A stretch of 64,000 nt of DNA from Companilactobacillus formosensis (GTDB lineage: Bacteria; Bacillota; Bacilli; Lactobacillales; Lactobacillaceae), in NCBI RefSeq assembly GCF_005405305.1, contig NZ_BJDU01000005.1, forward strand, positions 1 through 64,000, written 5' to 3'. A program made the translations under genes and the position numbers. This document shows, piece by piece, positions 11,661 to 23,174 of the stretch. Under the pieces are notes generated by a model, which did no database searches, was not told the origin of the DNA, and saw only the letters and a list, made by a program, of their open reading frames with translations. Position 1 is the stretch's first letter, and every line of letters starts with the position of its first letter.

Positions 11661-11687
11661 AAAAGGCGATTATCTTTAGACATCGCC
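11661..11687 (-). promoter_or_regulatory. Intercistronic hairpin between atpE and atpF
   Basis: On the minus strand GGCGAT and ATCGCC can pair around an 11-nt loop and are followed by TTTT. This resembles a weak attenuator or mRNA stability element. It could raise atpE output relative to downstream genes, which suits the c-subunit's high copy number. The stem is only 6 bp, so the effect is uncertain. Confidence 0.45.
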
Positions 11688-11706
11688 AAATTTAAAATCG
11701 TATGTA

Positions 11707-12653
<947 letters not shown>

Positions 12654-12740
12654 TAATAACCCTCCTTTCTTCGCTTATTGAAAACAATTGATACCACAAA
12701 ATAATAACACTAAATTTTATATATTCAAACAATGAAATTC

Positions 12741-13370
12741 TTATTTTGTCCCAAATAATCTGTCTCCAGCATCACCTAAACCTGGGAAAATATAACCACT
12801 GTCTGTAATCTTTTCATCTAGTGAAGCAGCGTAAATATCAACGTCTGGATGTGCGTCTTGAACTGCCTTAACACCTTCTGGTGCAGCAACTAAGACAACT
12901 AAACGCATATGCTTTGCACCACGTTTCTTCAAAGCGTCGATAGCCATATTTGCAGAACCACCAGTAGCAAGCATTGGATCAACGATAAACAATTCACGTT
13001 GATCGATATCGCTAGGTAGCTTTACAAAATATTCATGTGGTTTCAATGTTTTTTCATCACGGTACATACCAATGTGACCAACCTTGGCAGCTGGGATCAA
13101 TTCTAGTACACCATCGACCATTCCTAAACCAGCACGCAAAATAGGAATAACAGCTAATTTCTTACCGGCAAGCACCTTTTGTGTAGATTTGCCCATTGGT
13201 GTTTCAACTTCAACATCCTTTAGTGGCAAGTCACGAGTAATTTCATAGACCATTAGTTCACCAATTTCGTTGGCAACTTCACGGAATACTTTTGTACCTG
13301 TGTGCTTGTTACGGATAATTGTAAGTTTATGTTGGATCAATGGGTGGTTCAATACTGTAAATTTAGACAT
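12741..13370 (-). CDS. upp: Uracil phosphoribosyltransferase
   Basis: This 209-residue pyrimidine salvage enzyme makes UMP from uracil and PRPP. The PRPP-binding loop is visible as [20 protein letters not shown], and the uracil-binding C-terminus as [19 protein letters not shown]. It is preceded by AAGGAG and follows sua5 closely, so it is probably transcribed with the tdk-prfA-prmC-sua5 cluster. Confidence 0.97.
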   Translation of the reverse strand: MSKFTVLNHPLIQHKLTIIRNKHTGTKVFREVANEIGELMVYEITRDLPLKDVEVETPMGKSTQKVLAGKKLAVIPILRAGLGMVDGVLELIPAAKVGHIGMYRDEKTLKPHEYFVKLPSDIDQRELFIVDPMLATGGSANMAIDALKKRGAKHMRLVVLVAAPEGVKAVQDAHPDVDIYAASLDEKITDSGYIFPGLGDAGDRLFGTK

Positions 13371-13381
13371 TTTAAATCTCC

Positions 13382-14392
13382 TTAGTTTTTGTAATGTGCA
13401 TTGCCTGCTGATTTATTCAAACGGTTGCTGTATGCAACTCCATGACCTTCATCAGGAAATCCTTGAGCCAAGATGTAATCCATATGGTCAACATCCAATT
13501 GACGCAATCCTGCAAATAATTCTTTGGAAGCGCTATAAACATCATCACCTAAAGAAAAAGTGGTGATGTTTTCAGGTACTTCTTTTAGAATTGCATCAGT
13601 TGCTAAAACTCCTAACGAAACATCCTTTTTGCTGTATTCAGCAATCGCTTCTGGAAAGTCTTTGACGTCATCAACAATAATGACTTGAGCGCTTGGTGCA
13701 TAGTGCTTGTACTTCATCCCTGGTGCCTTTGGAACTTCTGTTGCAGTTACTTTATGATGATCTGAATTGACATTGTCGATAACCTTCAATAGATCATCCG
13801 AGTCAATCATCCCTGGACGCAAAATCGTTGGTACATCAACAGATAAGTCAATGACCGTCGATTCTACCCCCAATTTAGTTGGACCATCATCCAAAATAGC
13901 TGCAATCTTGCCATGTAAATCGTGGTAAACATGTTTTGCTAAAGTTGGACTAGGCTTGCCACTTGTATTAGCAGATGGACCCACAATTGGTTTGCCAAAA
14001 GTTTTAATAAGATCCAAAGTTGCCTTATTGTTAGGCATTCTAAAAGCAGCAGTCGTCAGTCCCCCTGTAACTGCCTTAGAAAGTTTTCCAGGTTGTATTG
14101 GCATAATGATTGTCAATGGACCCGGCCAAAAAGCCTTCATCATCTTCTGGGCCAAAGGTTTGTAGCTGTTGTCGGCATATTCCCAGACCATTTCTGGACT
14201 AGCAACGTGGACGATCAAAGGATTGTCACTTGGACGTCCTTTAGCAGCATAGACATCTTTGACTACATCAGGTCTTGTCGCGTCAGCACCTAAGCCATAG
14301 ACAGTTTCAGTTGGAAAAGCAACTAATTGTCCTTTAGCTAGGAAATCTGCAGCTTCTTGAATCTGTGTATTCTCTAGTATCTCAGTTTCCAA
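13382..14392 (-). CDS. ywlC: Sua5/YwlC L-threonylcarbamoyladenylate synthase
   Basis: This 336-residue enzyme makes threonylcarbamoyl-AMP from threonine, bicarbonate and ATP, the first step of the t6A37 tRNA modification. The YrdC domain (about residues 10-200) has [13 protein letters not shown] and [19 protein letters not shown]-terminal Sua5 domain follows ([20 protein letters not shown] and onwards), so it is the two-domain type. The start is TTG at 14392. Its AAGGAG lies in the last codons of prmC, and the two genes are 2 nt apart, so they are coupled. Confidence 0.93.
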   Translation of the reverse strand: METEILENTQIQEAADFLAKGQLVAFPTETVYGLGADATRPDVVKDVYAAKGRPSDNPLIVHVASPEMVWEYADNSYKPLAQKMMKAFWPGPLTIIMPIQPGKLSKAVTGGLTTAAFRMPNNKATLDLIKTFGKPIVGPSANTSGKPSPTLAKHVYHDLHGKIAAILDDGPTKLGVESTVIDLSVDVPTILRPGMIDSDDLLKVIDNVNSDHHKVTATEVPKAPGMKYKHYAPSAQVIIVDDVKDFPEAIAEYSKKDVSLGVLATDAILKEVPENITTFSLGDDVYSASKELFAGLRQLDVDHMDYILAQGFPDEGHGVAYSNRLNKSAGNAHYKN

Positions 14393-14394
14393 TA

Positions 14395-15243
14395 CTACAT
14401 CTCCTTTTTAGCTTTTAGATATCGGTAATTCCCACTTATATCTTTATGAAATTCTACAACATAATTAGGTAAATTATCACGAAAAATCGCTTTTATTGCG
14501 TTTTTTTGTCGAAAACCGAACTCCATGTACAAAATACCATCATCAGAAAGATAATTATCGATCTGTTGCGTAATATTCTCATAGAATTCTAACCCATTAT
14601 CCTTTCCATATAAAGCCAAATCCGGTTCAAATTTAATAACACTTGGATCCATGTCTTTTTTTTCGTCTTCAGCAATGTATGGTGGATTGGAAACAACAAT
14701 GTCAAATTTTTGCGGATCGATTGCTTTGAACAAATCGCTTTGCTTAAAGAAGACATTATTCGTTTGATAATTATCGGCATTCAACTGTGCCACTTGTAGA
14801 GCTTCTTTTGAAATATCAGTCGCCAAAATATCATCTTCGGGGAATTCAATTCCCAAAGTTATCGCAATTATTCCTGAACCTGTTCCAATATCACAAATTG
14901 TTAAATTCTTCTTTGGATGCTCATCAATAATTTGTTGGACCATTTCTTCAGTATCATTTCGTGGAATCAGTACGTTCTCATTAACAGAAAAGTTGCGATC
15001 CATAAAATATGCGTATCCTAAAATATATTGCACTGGCTCATCCATCCCTAGACGCACCAAACCATCACGAAATTTTCGCATAATGTCAGCTGGAACTTCA
15101 TCGTTACGATGTAATTGCAATTGGGTATAGTTAAAGCCACTTAACTCTTCCATTAAGTATTGTGCATCTTCAGGAAATTTATTTTGGCTCTTTAACACAG
15201 AAAAAGCCCTTTTCAGGGCGTTAGAATAGCTTAGCTTCTCCAC
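14395..15243 (-). CDS. prmC: PrmC, release factor glutamine methyltransferase
   Basis: PrmC methylates the glutamine of the GGQ motif in RF1 and RF2. The Rossmann SAM motif is [20 protein letters not shown] and the catalytic NPPY is in [15 protein letters not shown]. The longest frame starts at 15276, inside prfA, without a ribosome site. I prefer GTG at 15243 (282 residues), with GGAG about 10 nt upstream and a normal N-terminus, [14 protein letters not shown]; this still overlaps prfA by 23 nt. The start is uncertain. It lies next to its substrate gene prfA. Confidence 0.9.
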   Translation of the reverse strand: MEKLSYSNALKRAFSVLKSQNKFPEDAQYLMEELSGFNYTQLQLHRNDEVPADIMRKFRDGLVRLGMDEPVQYILGYAYFMDRNFSVNENVLIPRNDTEEMVQQIIDEHPKKNLTICDIGTGSGIIAITLGIEFPEDDILATDISKEALQVAQLNADNYQTNNVFFKQSDLFKAIDPQKFDIVVSNPPYIAEDEKKDMDPSVIKFEPDLALYGKDNGLEFYENITQQIDNYLSDDGILYMEFGFRQKNAIKAIFRDNLPNYVVEFHKDISGNYRYLKAKKEM

Positions 15244-16318
15244 TTTGAATTTGCTCCAACTTTTGAGCTTGATCATGAACGATCAAAGCATCAATTATTT
15301 CTTCTAAATCACCATTCATAATACGGTCAAGTTTATTCAAAGATAGACCGATACGGTGATCGGTAACACGATTTTGTGGATAATTATAAGTTCTAATACG
15401 TTCAGAACGATCACCAGTACCAACAGCAGATTTACGTTGTTCATCGTATTCACTTTGATTTTGCGATTCATAGTAATCGTAAACACGAGACTTCAAAATT
15501 TGCATTGCTTTTTGACGGTTTTGTTGTTGTGAACGTTGATCTTGCATGGCAACAACGATACCTGTTGGCAAGTGGGTCATACGAACAGCAGATGAAGTTT
15601 TATTGATATGCTGACCACCGGCACCAGATGAACGATAAACATCAGTTCTAATGTCTTTTGGATCGATATCAATATCTACTTCATCGTATTCAGGCATAAC
15701 CGCTACAGTAGCAGTTGATGTGTGAACACGGCCTTGTGATTCAGTTGAAGGAATACGTTGTACACGGTGAGCACCATTTTCAAACTTCAGTTTTGAGTAA
15801 ACTTTCGTTCCGGTGATCATGACGGCAACATCCTTGTAACCACCAACTTCAGTGTCAGTTTCATCAATGATGTCAAAGTTCCAGCCTTGTTTTTCAGCGT
15901 ATTTACTGTACATAGTCAATAAATCTGCTGCAAACAAACTAGCTTCGTCACCACCAGCGGCACCACGAATTTCCATGATAATATTCTTATCGTCATTAGG
16001 ATCTTTAGGAAGCATCAACAAAGTAATTTGATGTTCAACTTCATCAATTTCTTTCTTGGAACTTTCTAATTCATCTTTGGCCATTGCTTCCATTTCTGGA
16101 TCATCAGTTTCACGAAGAATCTCGTCACTATCACTGATACTTTGTTTTAATTCTTTGTAATGCTTGAAAGCAGCGACAACTTCACGCATATCAGCTTCTT
16201 CTTTTGAATAAGCCATATAACGCTTTGTATCGTTGATAACTTCAGGGTCACTCATTAGTTCTTGAAGTTCTTGATATCTTTCAAGCAATGTTTCTAGTTG
16301 TTCAAATATTTTATCCAA
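15221..16318 (-). CDS. prfA: Peptide chain release factor 1
   Basis: This 365-residue RF1 ends translation at UAA and UAG. The GGQ catalytic loop is in [24 protein letters not shown], and the codon-recognition region is in the stretch around [25 protein letters not shown]. The start is TTG at 16318, with AAAGGA upstream. It overlaps prmC at its 3' end. Confidence 0.97.
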   Translation of the reverse strand: MDKIFEQLETLLERYQELQELMSDPEVINDTKRYMAYSKEEADMREVVAAFKHYKELKQSISDSDEILRETDDPEMEAMAKDELESSKKEIDEVEHQITLLMLPKDPNDDKNIIMEIRGAAGGDEASLFAADLLTMYSKYAEKQGWNFDIIDETDTEVGGYKDVAVMITGTKVYSKLKFENGAHRVQRIPSTESQGRVHTSTATVAVMPEYDEVDIDIDPKDIRTDVYRSSGAGGQHINKTSSAVRMTHLPTGIVVAMQDQRSQQQNRQKAMQILKSRVYDYYESQNQSEYDEQRKSAVGTGDRSERIRTYNYPQNRVTDHRIGLSLNKLDRIMNGDLEEIIDALIVHDQAQKLEQIQSGEAKLF

Positions 16319-16339
16319 CTCAACTATCCTTTCTTATTA

Positions 16340-16921
16340 TTAATTTTCATCAAGCATTGGAGGATGGTTATAGTGACGACGGCAAACTGGGTAATACATT
16401 TCATTGCCACCAATCACAACCTGTTCACCATCATAAACTGGTTTACCATTAGCCATACGCATATTCATTGTAGCTTTTTTTGTACAGAACCAGCAAATTG
16501 TCTTCATTTCTTCCAATTTATCCGCGTACAACAAAAGATACTTTGTACCTTCAAATAACTCATTTTTGAAATCATTCTTCAAACCAAATGCCATAACGGG
16601 AATACCTAAGTCGTCAACAACTTGGGTTGCTTGTAAGACTTGGTCCTTAGTCATGAACTCACATTCATCAATCAAAACGCAAGATGCATTGGGATTTTCT
16701 TCTTTAACGATTTCATAAACGTTGGAATCATCTTTCAAAGCAATCGCATCACGATTTAAACCCATGCGACTTTCAATTTTTCCATGTCCAGAGCGAGTAT
16801 CCAAAATACTAGTCATTAAGATAACTGACTTACCTTGTTCTTCATAGTTATGGGCTACTTTCAAAATCTCAATCGATTTTCCACTATTCATAGCACCATA
16901 TTTAAAAAATAATTGAGCCAA
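16340..16921 (-). CDS. tdk: Thymidine kinase
   Basis: This 193-residue type II thymidine kinase makes dTMP from thymidine and ATP. The P-loop GAMNSGKS is at residues 9-16. Zinc ligands are in CWFCTKKA and the C-terminal YYPVCRRHY. The longest frame (from 16981) adds residues not found in the family; TTG at 16921, 6 nt after GGAGGC, gives the usual start [16 protein letters not shown]. It heads the prfA-prmC cluster and is divergent from murT. Confidence 0.93.
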   Translation of the reverse strand: MAQLFFKYGAMNSGKSIEILKVAHNYEEQGKSVILMTSILDTRSGHGKIESRMGLNRDAIALKDDSNVYEIVKEENPNASCVLIDECEFMTKDQVLQATQVVDDLGIPVMAFGLKNDFKNELFEGTKYLLLYADKLEEMKTICWFCTKKATMNMRMANGKPVYDGEQVVIGGNEMYYPVCRRHYNHPPMLDEN

Positions 16922-17074
16922 ATTTACGCCTCCAAAAATATGTCCTTCAAGATTATAACGAAAAAAATGGCTCTTGAACACAGCAAAGATTTCCCATTTT
17001 CAATCAAAAACGGATAAAATATAGTTCAGGTATGATAATATATTTTTAATTAATTCAATTTGGGGTTTTTATTA

Positions 17075-18418
17075 ATGACATTTAAATCAAGTATAGCAAC
17101 AATTACAGGTAAAACATCATATTTTATTTTAAGCAAATTTTTTAATGGCGGTTCTTCATATCCGGGAAAAATTGCTTATAAAATCGATCCAGATATTTTG
17201 AAAAGTCTTGGTAAGGATTACGATTTGATTGTCGTTACGGGTACAAACGGGAAAACTTTGACGACATCTTTGATCAATAAAATGTTGATTCAAAAATATA
17301 ACGACGTCTTAACTAATCCAACTGGTTCCAATATGATTCAAGGAATCGTTACTAGTTTCGTTACACATCATAAAACAAGCAAGAAACCTTTAGCTGTTTT
17401 GGAAGTTGATGAGGCTAACGTCCCTATCATTTGTAAGTACATCAAGCCAAAATATTTCGTCTTAACTAACATTTTCCGTGATCAAATGGACCGTTATGGG
17501 GAAATCTACACTACTTATCAAAAAATTGTCGATGGTATCAAAATGGCGCCTGATGCCACAGTTATTGCCAATGGCGATGCTGCTATCTTCTCTTCAAAAG
17601 ATCTACCTAACAAGTTTATCTACTATGGTTTCAGCGACAAAGGGCATGAAAATGAAGACTTCAAAGCACCAACAAATACTGATGGTGTCTTGTGTCCTAA
17701 ATGTAATCACATCATTCACTACCACATGATCTCTTACGCTAACCTTGGTAGTTACTTCTGTCCTAACTGTGGTTTCAAACGTCACGAATTGAAATATCAA
17801 GTTACAAATATTTCAACTTTGCTTCCTAACAAAACTGAATTTGAAATCGATGGCAATAAATTCACTATGAACATCGGTGGAAAGTATAATGTTTATAATG
17901 CTTTAGCTGCCTATGCAGTTGCTTCAGAAATGGGCATCAGTGTTGAACAAATGCAAAAAGCCTTTACCTACGATGAAAAGGTCTTTGGTCGTCAAGAAAC
18001 TATCAACGTTGATGGCAAAGACGTCAATATCATCTTAGTTAAGAATCCCGTTGGCTTGAATCAAGTTATTGAGACTGTGCTCAGTGACAAAGAACCTTAT
18101 ACTTTAGCATTCTTGCTAAATGCTAACTATGCTGACGGAATCGATACTAGTTGGATCTGGGACGCCAATTTCGAAGATTTTGACTATGATAAATTGCCGC
18201 TAGTTATTACCGGTGGTAAACGTGTCAAAGATGTTACTTATCGTTTCAAGATTGCCGGTTTGGATATGAAGAAAAATAAAGAAACTGTTGAAATTGAAGA
18301 CTTCGTTAAAGAAATACCAAATATTCCAACAGATAAAATTTACGTCTTAGCAACTTATACAGCCATGCTCAGTCTACGTAAGAGTCTAATGGAAAAAGGA
18401 TATATCAAGCAAAAATAA
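17075..18418 (+). CDS. murT: MurT, Mur-ligase-like subunit of lipid II isoglutaminyl synthase
   Basis: This 447-residue protein has a Mur ligase ATP-binding motif, VVTGTNGKTLTTSL, the central-domain DQMDRYGEI, and a four-Cys zinc ribbon (CPKC ... CPNC) in the middle, typical of MurT. MurT with the amidotransferase GatD amidates the alpha-carboxyl of D-Glu in lipid II. A gatD gene normally follows immediately, but here a terminator and a convergent hydrolase come next. The ATG at 17075 is preferred over an in-frame TTG at 17060; GGGG lies 9 nt upstream. Confidence 0.88.
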   Translation: MTFKSSIATITGKTSYFILSKFFNGGSSYPGKIAYKIDPDILKSLGKDYDLIVVTGTNGKTLTTSLINKMLIQKYNDVLTNPTGSNMIQGIVTSFVTHHKTSKKPLAVLEVDEANVPIICKYIKPKYFVLTNIFRDQMDRYGEIYTTYQKIVDGIKMAPDATVIANGDAAIFSSKDLPNKFIYYGFSDKGHENEDFKAPTNTDGVLCPKCNHIIHYHMISYANLGSYFCPNCGFKRHELKYQVTNISTLLPNKTEFEIDGNKFTMNIGGKYNVYNALAAYAVASEMGISVEQMQKAFTYDEKVFGRQETINVDGKDVNIILVKNPVGLNQVIETVLSDKEPYTLAFLLNANYADGIDTSWIWDANFEDFDYDKLPLVITGGKRVKDVTYRFKIAGLDMKKNKETVEIEDFVKEIPNIPTDKIYVLATYTAMLSLRKSLMEKGYIKQK

Positions 18419-18442
18419 AAGCAGCCTAACGGCTGCTTTTTT
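18417..18442 (+). terminator. Bidirectional terminator
   Basis: AAAAGCAGCC pairs with GGCTGCTTTT around the loop TAAC. T-runs exist on both strands, so it serves murT (+) and the convergent hydrolase gene (-). Confidence 0.9.
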
Positions 18443-19409
18443 ATTTGCTCTCATTTAAAAAAGAATTCAAAATCGTTTCTCGACGTTCCAAAAAAATCTG
18501 ATTGTGTTCAATTGGGTGAACTCGATTCGTCAAAACGACCATTGCATTTTGGTGTTGATAATCTAAGGCAATGAAATGTCCTGTATATCCGGTGTGAAAT
18601 AAGACGTGTCCTGATCCATCAGGTTTAACATCCCATCCTAATGAACGTCCCGGATTTAACTCCGTAAAATTGTGATACAAAAATTTCTTATCCGGTTTCA
18701 ACATGTCTTTGGCAAATTTCATGACATCATCTAAACTTGCAAACATCCCAGCTGAACCACAACGTTTTCCTAATTGACGAGCTTTAGGATCATTGGGTAC
18801 ACCACAAAGCATTTGACCATTAACTTCATACGTTGGAATGCATTTTTGGGGATCAGGTTCAAAAGTAGCATCTTTTAAGCCCTTTGGTTCAATAATGTAT
18901 TTCATAATCGCATCTTGAACTGGCATATGATAAATTTGTTCAATTATCAAACCTAGAAATATCAAACCGGTATCAGTGTATACGACTTTTTTATTGAAGG
19001 TGTCAGTCACTGGCAACTTGATCAAGGCCTGGATCAACTGGTCGCTATCTAAAGAATCCCGATTAGGAATATAGCCATGGATTCCTGAGGTATGCGTCAA
19101 TAAGTGAAATAATTCAACCCGATCATCCGAAAAATTCGGCAAATATTTTTTAATTGGATCGTGCAAAGCAAGCTTTTTTTCATTTATTAATTTAATAATC
19201 AACGGAATTGTTCCCATAACCTTCGTTAAAGAGGCTAAATCGTGCAATTCTGTGCCTCTAAGCGATTTTATTTCAGGACGCCATTCCTTATCACCATAAA
19301 TATATTTATTCGTCTGAGAGGAGTTTATAAAGCCAAAACTGACTCCTGGAACGACTTGTTTATTAACTAAATCAATAATTTGAGCTTTGGTTTCTTCAAA
19401 ATTTGCCAT
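18441..19409 (-). CDS. Beta-lactamase-fold serine hydrolase
   Basis: This 322-residue protein belongs to the class C beta-lactamase/esterase (PF00144-type) family. The nucleophile motif is SLTK (Ser60, Lys63). The second motif appears as YTDTG in the position of YxN, and HTGYTGH takes the place of the KTG triad. No signal peptide is seen, so it is probably cytosolic and acts as an esterase or peptidase; substrate is unknown. It stands alone between terminators. Confidence 0.8.
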   Translation of the reverse strand: MANFEETKAQIIDLVNKQVVPGVSFGFINSSQTNKYIYGDKEWRPEIKSLRGTELHDLASLTKVMGTIPLIIKLINEKKLALHDPIKKYLPNFSDDRVELFHLLTHTSGIHGYIPNRDSLDSDQLIQALIKLPVTDTFNKKVVYTDTGLIFLGLIIEQIYHMPVQDAIMKYIIEPKGLKDATFEPDPQKCIPTYEVNGQMLCGVPNDPKARQLGKRCGSAGMFASLDDVMKFAKDMLKPDKKFLYHNFTELNPGRSLGWDVKPDGSGHVLFHTGYTGHFIALDYQHQNAMVVLTNRVHPIEHNQIFLERRETILNSFLNESK

Positions 19410-19425
19410 GGTTACCTCTCCTACT

Positions 19426-19456
19426 AAAAAAAGAACGTGTCATAAAAACACGTCCT
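19426..19456 (-). terminator. Terminator after the ABC exporter operon
   Basis: AGGACGTGT and ACACGTTCT form a 9-bp stem with one G-U pair, followed by TTTTTT on the minus strand. Confidence 0.8.
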
Positions 19457-19475
19457 AATTATAAAGCTTATATTT

Positions 19476-21356
19476 TTACATTGCGACATTTCCAGCAAAT
19501 TGTGAATTATAAAGATCAGCATAAAAACCATTCTTTGCCATAAGTTCTTTGTGATTACCAGTTTCAACAATTGAACCATGATTCATCACAATGATCTTAT
19601 CAGCATCTTGAATAGTTGAAAGTCTGTGAGCAACAACAAAACTTGTCCGATTCTTCAATAGACGTTCCATTGCATGTTGAATGTGCAATTCAGTTCTCGT
19701 ATCAACTGAACTAGTAGCCTCATCCAAAATCAAAATTTCTGGATCAGCAACAAAAGCACGAGCAATAGTGATCAACTGTCTTTGACCTTGAGAAATATTA
19801 GAAGCTTCCTCGTTAAGAACTGTGTCATAACCTTGTGGCAATTGACGAACAAAGTTATCCACGTGGGCAGCTTTAGCAGCTTCAATGATTTCTTCTTTAG
19901 TAGCATCTTCACGACTGTACTTCAAGTTGTCATAAATACTACCAGTAAAGAGCCAAGTATCTTGCAATACCATTGCATAGTGACTTCTAACTTCTTCACG
20001 AGTCATATTACGGACATCTCTACCATCTAGCTTGATCGAACCTCCGCTAACATCGTAGAAACGTTCTAGCAAGTTGATGATAGTAGTCTTACCAGCACCA
20101 GTAGGTCCAACAATGGCAACCATCTCACCTGGTTTGACTTCAAGATTGTAGTCTTTTAATAGGATTGGGCTACCTTCATAACCAAATTTAACATGATCCA
20201 AAGTAACCTTGTCATCAGTCTTCACGTCTGGTACATCAACTTTGGTGTCTTCCATTTCAGGTTCATCCAAAATTTCAAAAACACGTTCTGCTGAAGCAAT
20301 TGTTGCTTGAATCGTATTAGTCAAGTTAGCTAGTTGGGCAATTGGCTGTGAAAATTGATTCATGTATTGTAAGAAGGCTTGAATATTACCAAGAGAAATT
20401 CCACCATTGGCAACTTGAATACCACCATACATAGCCACGAAAACATAACCTAAGTTGTTCAAGAAGTTCATCATTGGCATAACGATACCAGAGATCAGTT
20501 GAGCTTTCCAAGAAGCCTTGTACAATTTAGTATTTTCTTTTTCAAATTCTTCAATTGATTCTTGTTCGTGATTAAAACTCTTAACAACAACGTGTCCAGA
20601 ATAATTTTCTTCAACCTGGTTGTTCAAAAGACCTAAGGAATTCTGTTGACGTTTAAAGAATTTTTGTGATTGTGGCGCAATAATTCCAACTACGATCAAA
20701 CTTAATGGAACAGTTGCTAAAGCAATCAGAGTCAATTTCCAACTAATCGTCAACATCATCCAAATGATACCAACAAAGGTAACTGAACTAGTTACTAATT
20801 GAGTCAAACTTTGTTGTAAAGTACCAGCAATATTATCCATATCGTTGATGGCACGAGACATGATATCACCATTAGAATGAGAGTCATAATAGCTAATTGG
20901 TAATCTTCTCATCTTACCCTTTAAATCACGTCTTAATTTGTAAACAGTCCGTTGAGAAATTCTCGTCATAACGAATTGTTGAATAAAGTTAAATAATGCT
21001 GAAGCCAAATACATCAAAATAACGATGAAAATGATGTGTTCAATCTTGTCAAAATTAATTGGCAAACCATTGATCTTAAAACCAGCTTTTTGCTGTGCTA
21101 TACCGGTCATTAAACCTTTATAAATCTCAGTAGTAGCTTCACCCAAAATCTTTGGAGTCTTAATCTGGAAAACAGCTGAAGCAATGGCCAAAGCCAAAAC
21201 AACAATGATTCCGACCACATAAGTCGACATGTATTTTGCTAAACGACCAGTAGTCTTCCAGAAATTCTTAGGTTTGACAACAATATTAGGCCCACGACCA
21301 GGACCATGACCGTGTCCTACTGAAGGTGATTGTGTTTCATTCTTCTTTTCAGCCAT
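19476..21356 (-). CDS. ABC exporter half-transporter, catalytically competent Walker B (LmrD/BmrD-like)
   Basis: This 626-residue protein has an N-terminal six-helix membrane domain (about residues 40-350) and a C-terminal ATPase domain with GPTGAGKTT (Walker A), the unusual signature ISQGQRQ in place of LSGGQ, and LILDEATSSVD (Walker B with catalytic Glu). It starts with a His/Gly-rich polar tail (VGHGHGPGRGP). The partner gene just upstream has the complementary defects, so the two should form a heterodimeric multidrug or lipid exporter. Substrate is unknown. The genes overlap by 1 nt (TAATG). Confidence 0.88.
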   Translation of the reverse strand: MAEKKNETQSPSVGHGHGPGRGPNIVVKPKNFWKTTGRLAKYMSTYVVGIIVVLALAIASAVFQIKTPKILGEATTEIYKGLMTGIAQQKAGFKINGLPINFDKIEHIIFIVILMYLASALFNFIQQFVMTRISQRTVYKLRRDLKGKMRRLPISYYDSHSNGDIMSRAINDMDNIAGTLQQSLTQLVTSSVTFVGIIWMMLTISWKLTLIALATVPLSLIVVGIIAPQSQKFFKRQQNSLGLLNNQVEENYSGHVVVKSFNHEQESIEEFEKENTKLYKASWKAQLISGIVMPMMNFLNNLGYVFVAMYGGIQVANGGISLGNIQAFLQYMNQFSQPIAQLANLTNTIQATIASAERVFEILDEPEMEDTKVDVPDVKTDDKVTLDHVKFGYEGSPILLKDYNLEVKPGEMVAIVGPTGAGKTTIINLLERFYDVSGGSIKLDGRDVRNMTREEVRSHYAMVLQDTWLFTGSIYDNLKYSREDATKEEIIEAAKAAHVDNFVRQLPQGYDTVLNEEASNISQGQRQLITIARAFVADPEILILDEATSSVDTRTELHIQHAMERLLKNRTSFVVAHRLSTIQDADKIIVMNHGSIVETGNHKELMAKNGFYADLYNSQFAGNVAM

Positions 21357-23077
21357 TACTTATCCTCCTTCAGTTGAGATTTAATAATTTCTTGATAAGT
21401 CTTATTATTCTCTTTCAATTCTTGATGAGTACCTAATCCGACCATCTCTCCGTTATCCAAAACAACGATCTGATCAGCATCAGCAACTGTTGAAATACGT
21501 TGTCCGACAATAACAACAACGGCTTGACTAATTTTTTCATCATTTTTCAAAGCTGTTCTTAAATTCAAATCAGTCTTGAAATCAAGCGCTGAGAAGGAAT
21601 CATCGAAGACATAGATTGAGGCATCTTTAACTAACGCACGCGCAATTGCCAGACGTTGTTTTTGACCACCAGAGAAATTATCTCCACCTTGTTCAACTTC
21701 ACCATCTAATTGTCCGTCTAATTCTTTAACGAAATCAGCGGCTTGGGCAATTTCTAGTGCATGCCAAATCTCATCATCAGTCGCATTTTCCTTACCATAG
21801 GCCATGTTTTCACGAATAGTTCCCTTGAAAAGAATTGCCTTTTGCGGAACCATTGAAACTTGGCTGTTGATATCTTCAGTACTCAAAGCCTTGACGTCAG
21901 TTCCATTGATACTTACGACACCTGTTTCAGCATCATAGAATCTAGGAATCAAGTTGATCAAAGTACTCTTACCAGAACCAGTACCACCGATAATAGCCAA
22001 AGTTTGACCTTTAGTAACTTTGAAATTCAAAGTATTCAAGGCTAGTCTTTCAGCACCATGGTATCTAAAGTTAACATCATTAAAGCTCAATGATGGTTCA
22101 TCCTTTAATTTGGCAGGTTTTGCAACGACATCGATCTTACTCTTAGTTTCAAAAACTTCTTGAATACGAGCAGCAGATGCAGAAGCACGTGGTACGAAAA
22201 CGAATACCATTGAAAGAATCATAAAACTCATTAAAATTTGCATAGCGTAAGTCATGAAAGCAATCATATTACCAATTTCCATTGATTGATTAGCAATATA
22301 ATGTGCTCCTAACCAAGTAATACCAACATTAGTTCCACTCATAACTAATGTAACAACTGGAAACATAACGGCAACGATACTAAATACTTTGACGGCATTG
22401 TTAGTATAATCTTCGTTAGCTTCCTTGAAACGATCTTGTTCGAATTGATCTTGTCTAAAAGCACGAATAACACGTACCCCAGTCAATCCTTCACGAAAGA
22501 CTAAGTTCAAACGATCAGTTTTCTTTTGCATAGCCTTAAACAATGGCACAGCAAAGAACATGACTAATCCAACGATAACGATTAAAACTGGAATTGAAAT
22601 CAAGAAGATTTTTGTCATTTCAGCATTTTTTTGGTAAGCCATGAAACTCGCACCAATCAACATAATCGGTGCCATGATCATCATTCTCAACATCATAATC
22701 ATTACGTTTTGAATTTGAATAACATCATTAGTTGTTCTAGTCGTTAACGATGATGTTTCGAACTTGTCGAATTCATCGTGCGTAAAGTATAATATTTTCT
22801 TAAATAAATCGGATCTTAACTTCCGACCCAAACCTTGTGAGGCTTGTGATGCCATCAAAACATTTCCAAAAGCGGCAATGGCTGTTATCAATGAAACGAC
22901 AACCATTTCAATACCGGTATGTATGATATAATCCGTATCACCAGTAATTACACCTTTATTGACAATGTCTGATGTAAGATTAGGAATATATAACGTTGCA
23001 ACGACTTGGAAAATCATAAAAATGACCGCAGCAAGTACTTGCCAGTTATTAATCCGACCTCTAGCAATCTTAAACAT
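21356..23077 (-). CDS. ABC exporter half-transporter, degenerate Walker B (LmrC/BmrC-like)
   Basis: This 573-residue half-transporter has an N-terminal membrane domain and an ATPase domain with GGTGSGKST (Walker A), a canonical FSGGQKQR signature, and Walker B IYVFDDSFSALD, where Asp replaces the catalytic Glu. This pairs with the ISQGQ signature of the downstream protein to make one degenerate nucleotide site, as in LmrCD and BmrCD. It is first in a two-gene operon, with GGGAGTG before the ATG. Confidence 0.88.
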   Translation of the reverse strand: MFKIARGRINNWQVLAAVIFMIFQVVATLYIPNLTSDIVNKGVITGDTDYIIHTGIEMVVVSLITAIAAFGNVLMASQASQGLGRKLRSDLFKKILYFTHDEFDKFETSSLTTRTTNDVIQIQNVMIMMLRMMIMAPIMLIGASFMAYQKNAEMTKIFLISIPVLIVIVGLVMFFAVPLFKAMQKKTDRLNLVFREGLTGVRVIRAFRQDQFEQDRFKEANEDYTNNAVKVFSIVAVMFPVVTLVMSGTNVGITWLGAHYIANQSMEIGNMIAFMTYAMQILMSFMILSMVFVFVPRASASAARIQEVFETKSKIDVVAKPAKLKDEPSLSFNDVNFRYHGAERLALNTLNFKVTKGQTLAIIGGTGSGKSTLINLIPRFYDAETGVVSINGTDVKALSTEDINSQVSMVPQKAILFKGTIRENMAYGKENATDDEIWHALEIAQAADFVKELDGQLDGEVEQGGDNFSGGQKQRLAIARALVKDASIYVFDDSFSALDFKTDLNLRTALKNDEKISQAVVVIVGQRISTVADADQIVVLDNGEMVGLGTHQELKENNKTYQEIIKSQLKEDK

Positions 23078-23174
23078 TTATTCACTCCCTTTAAAATTGA
23101 CTAATAGCATTATAGTATTAAAGCACTAATCATCAAAAAATTCTAATAATTATCCCAATAAAGGTGGTATTTTA

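Noticed and set aside
18441-19409. True beta-lactamase giving antibiotic resistance
   Set aside because: Only the SxxK motif is clear; no signal peptide and no KTG triad.
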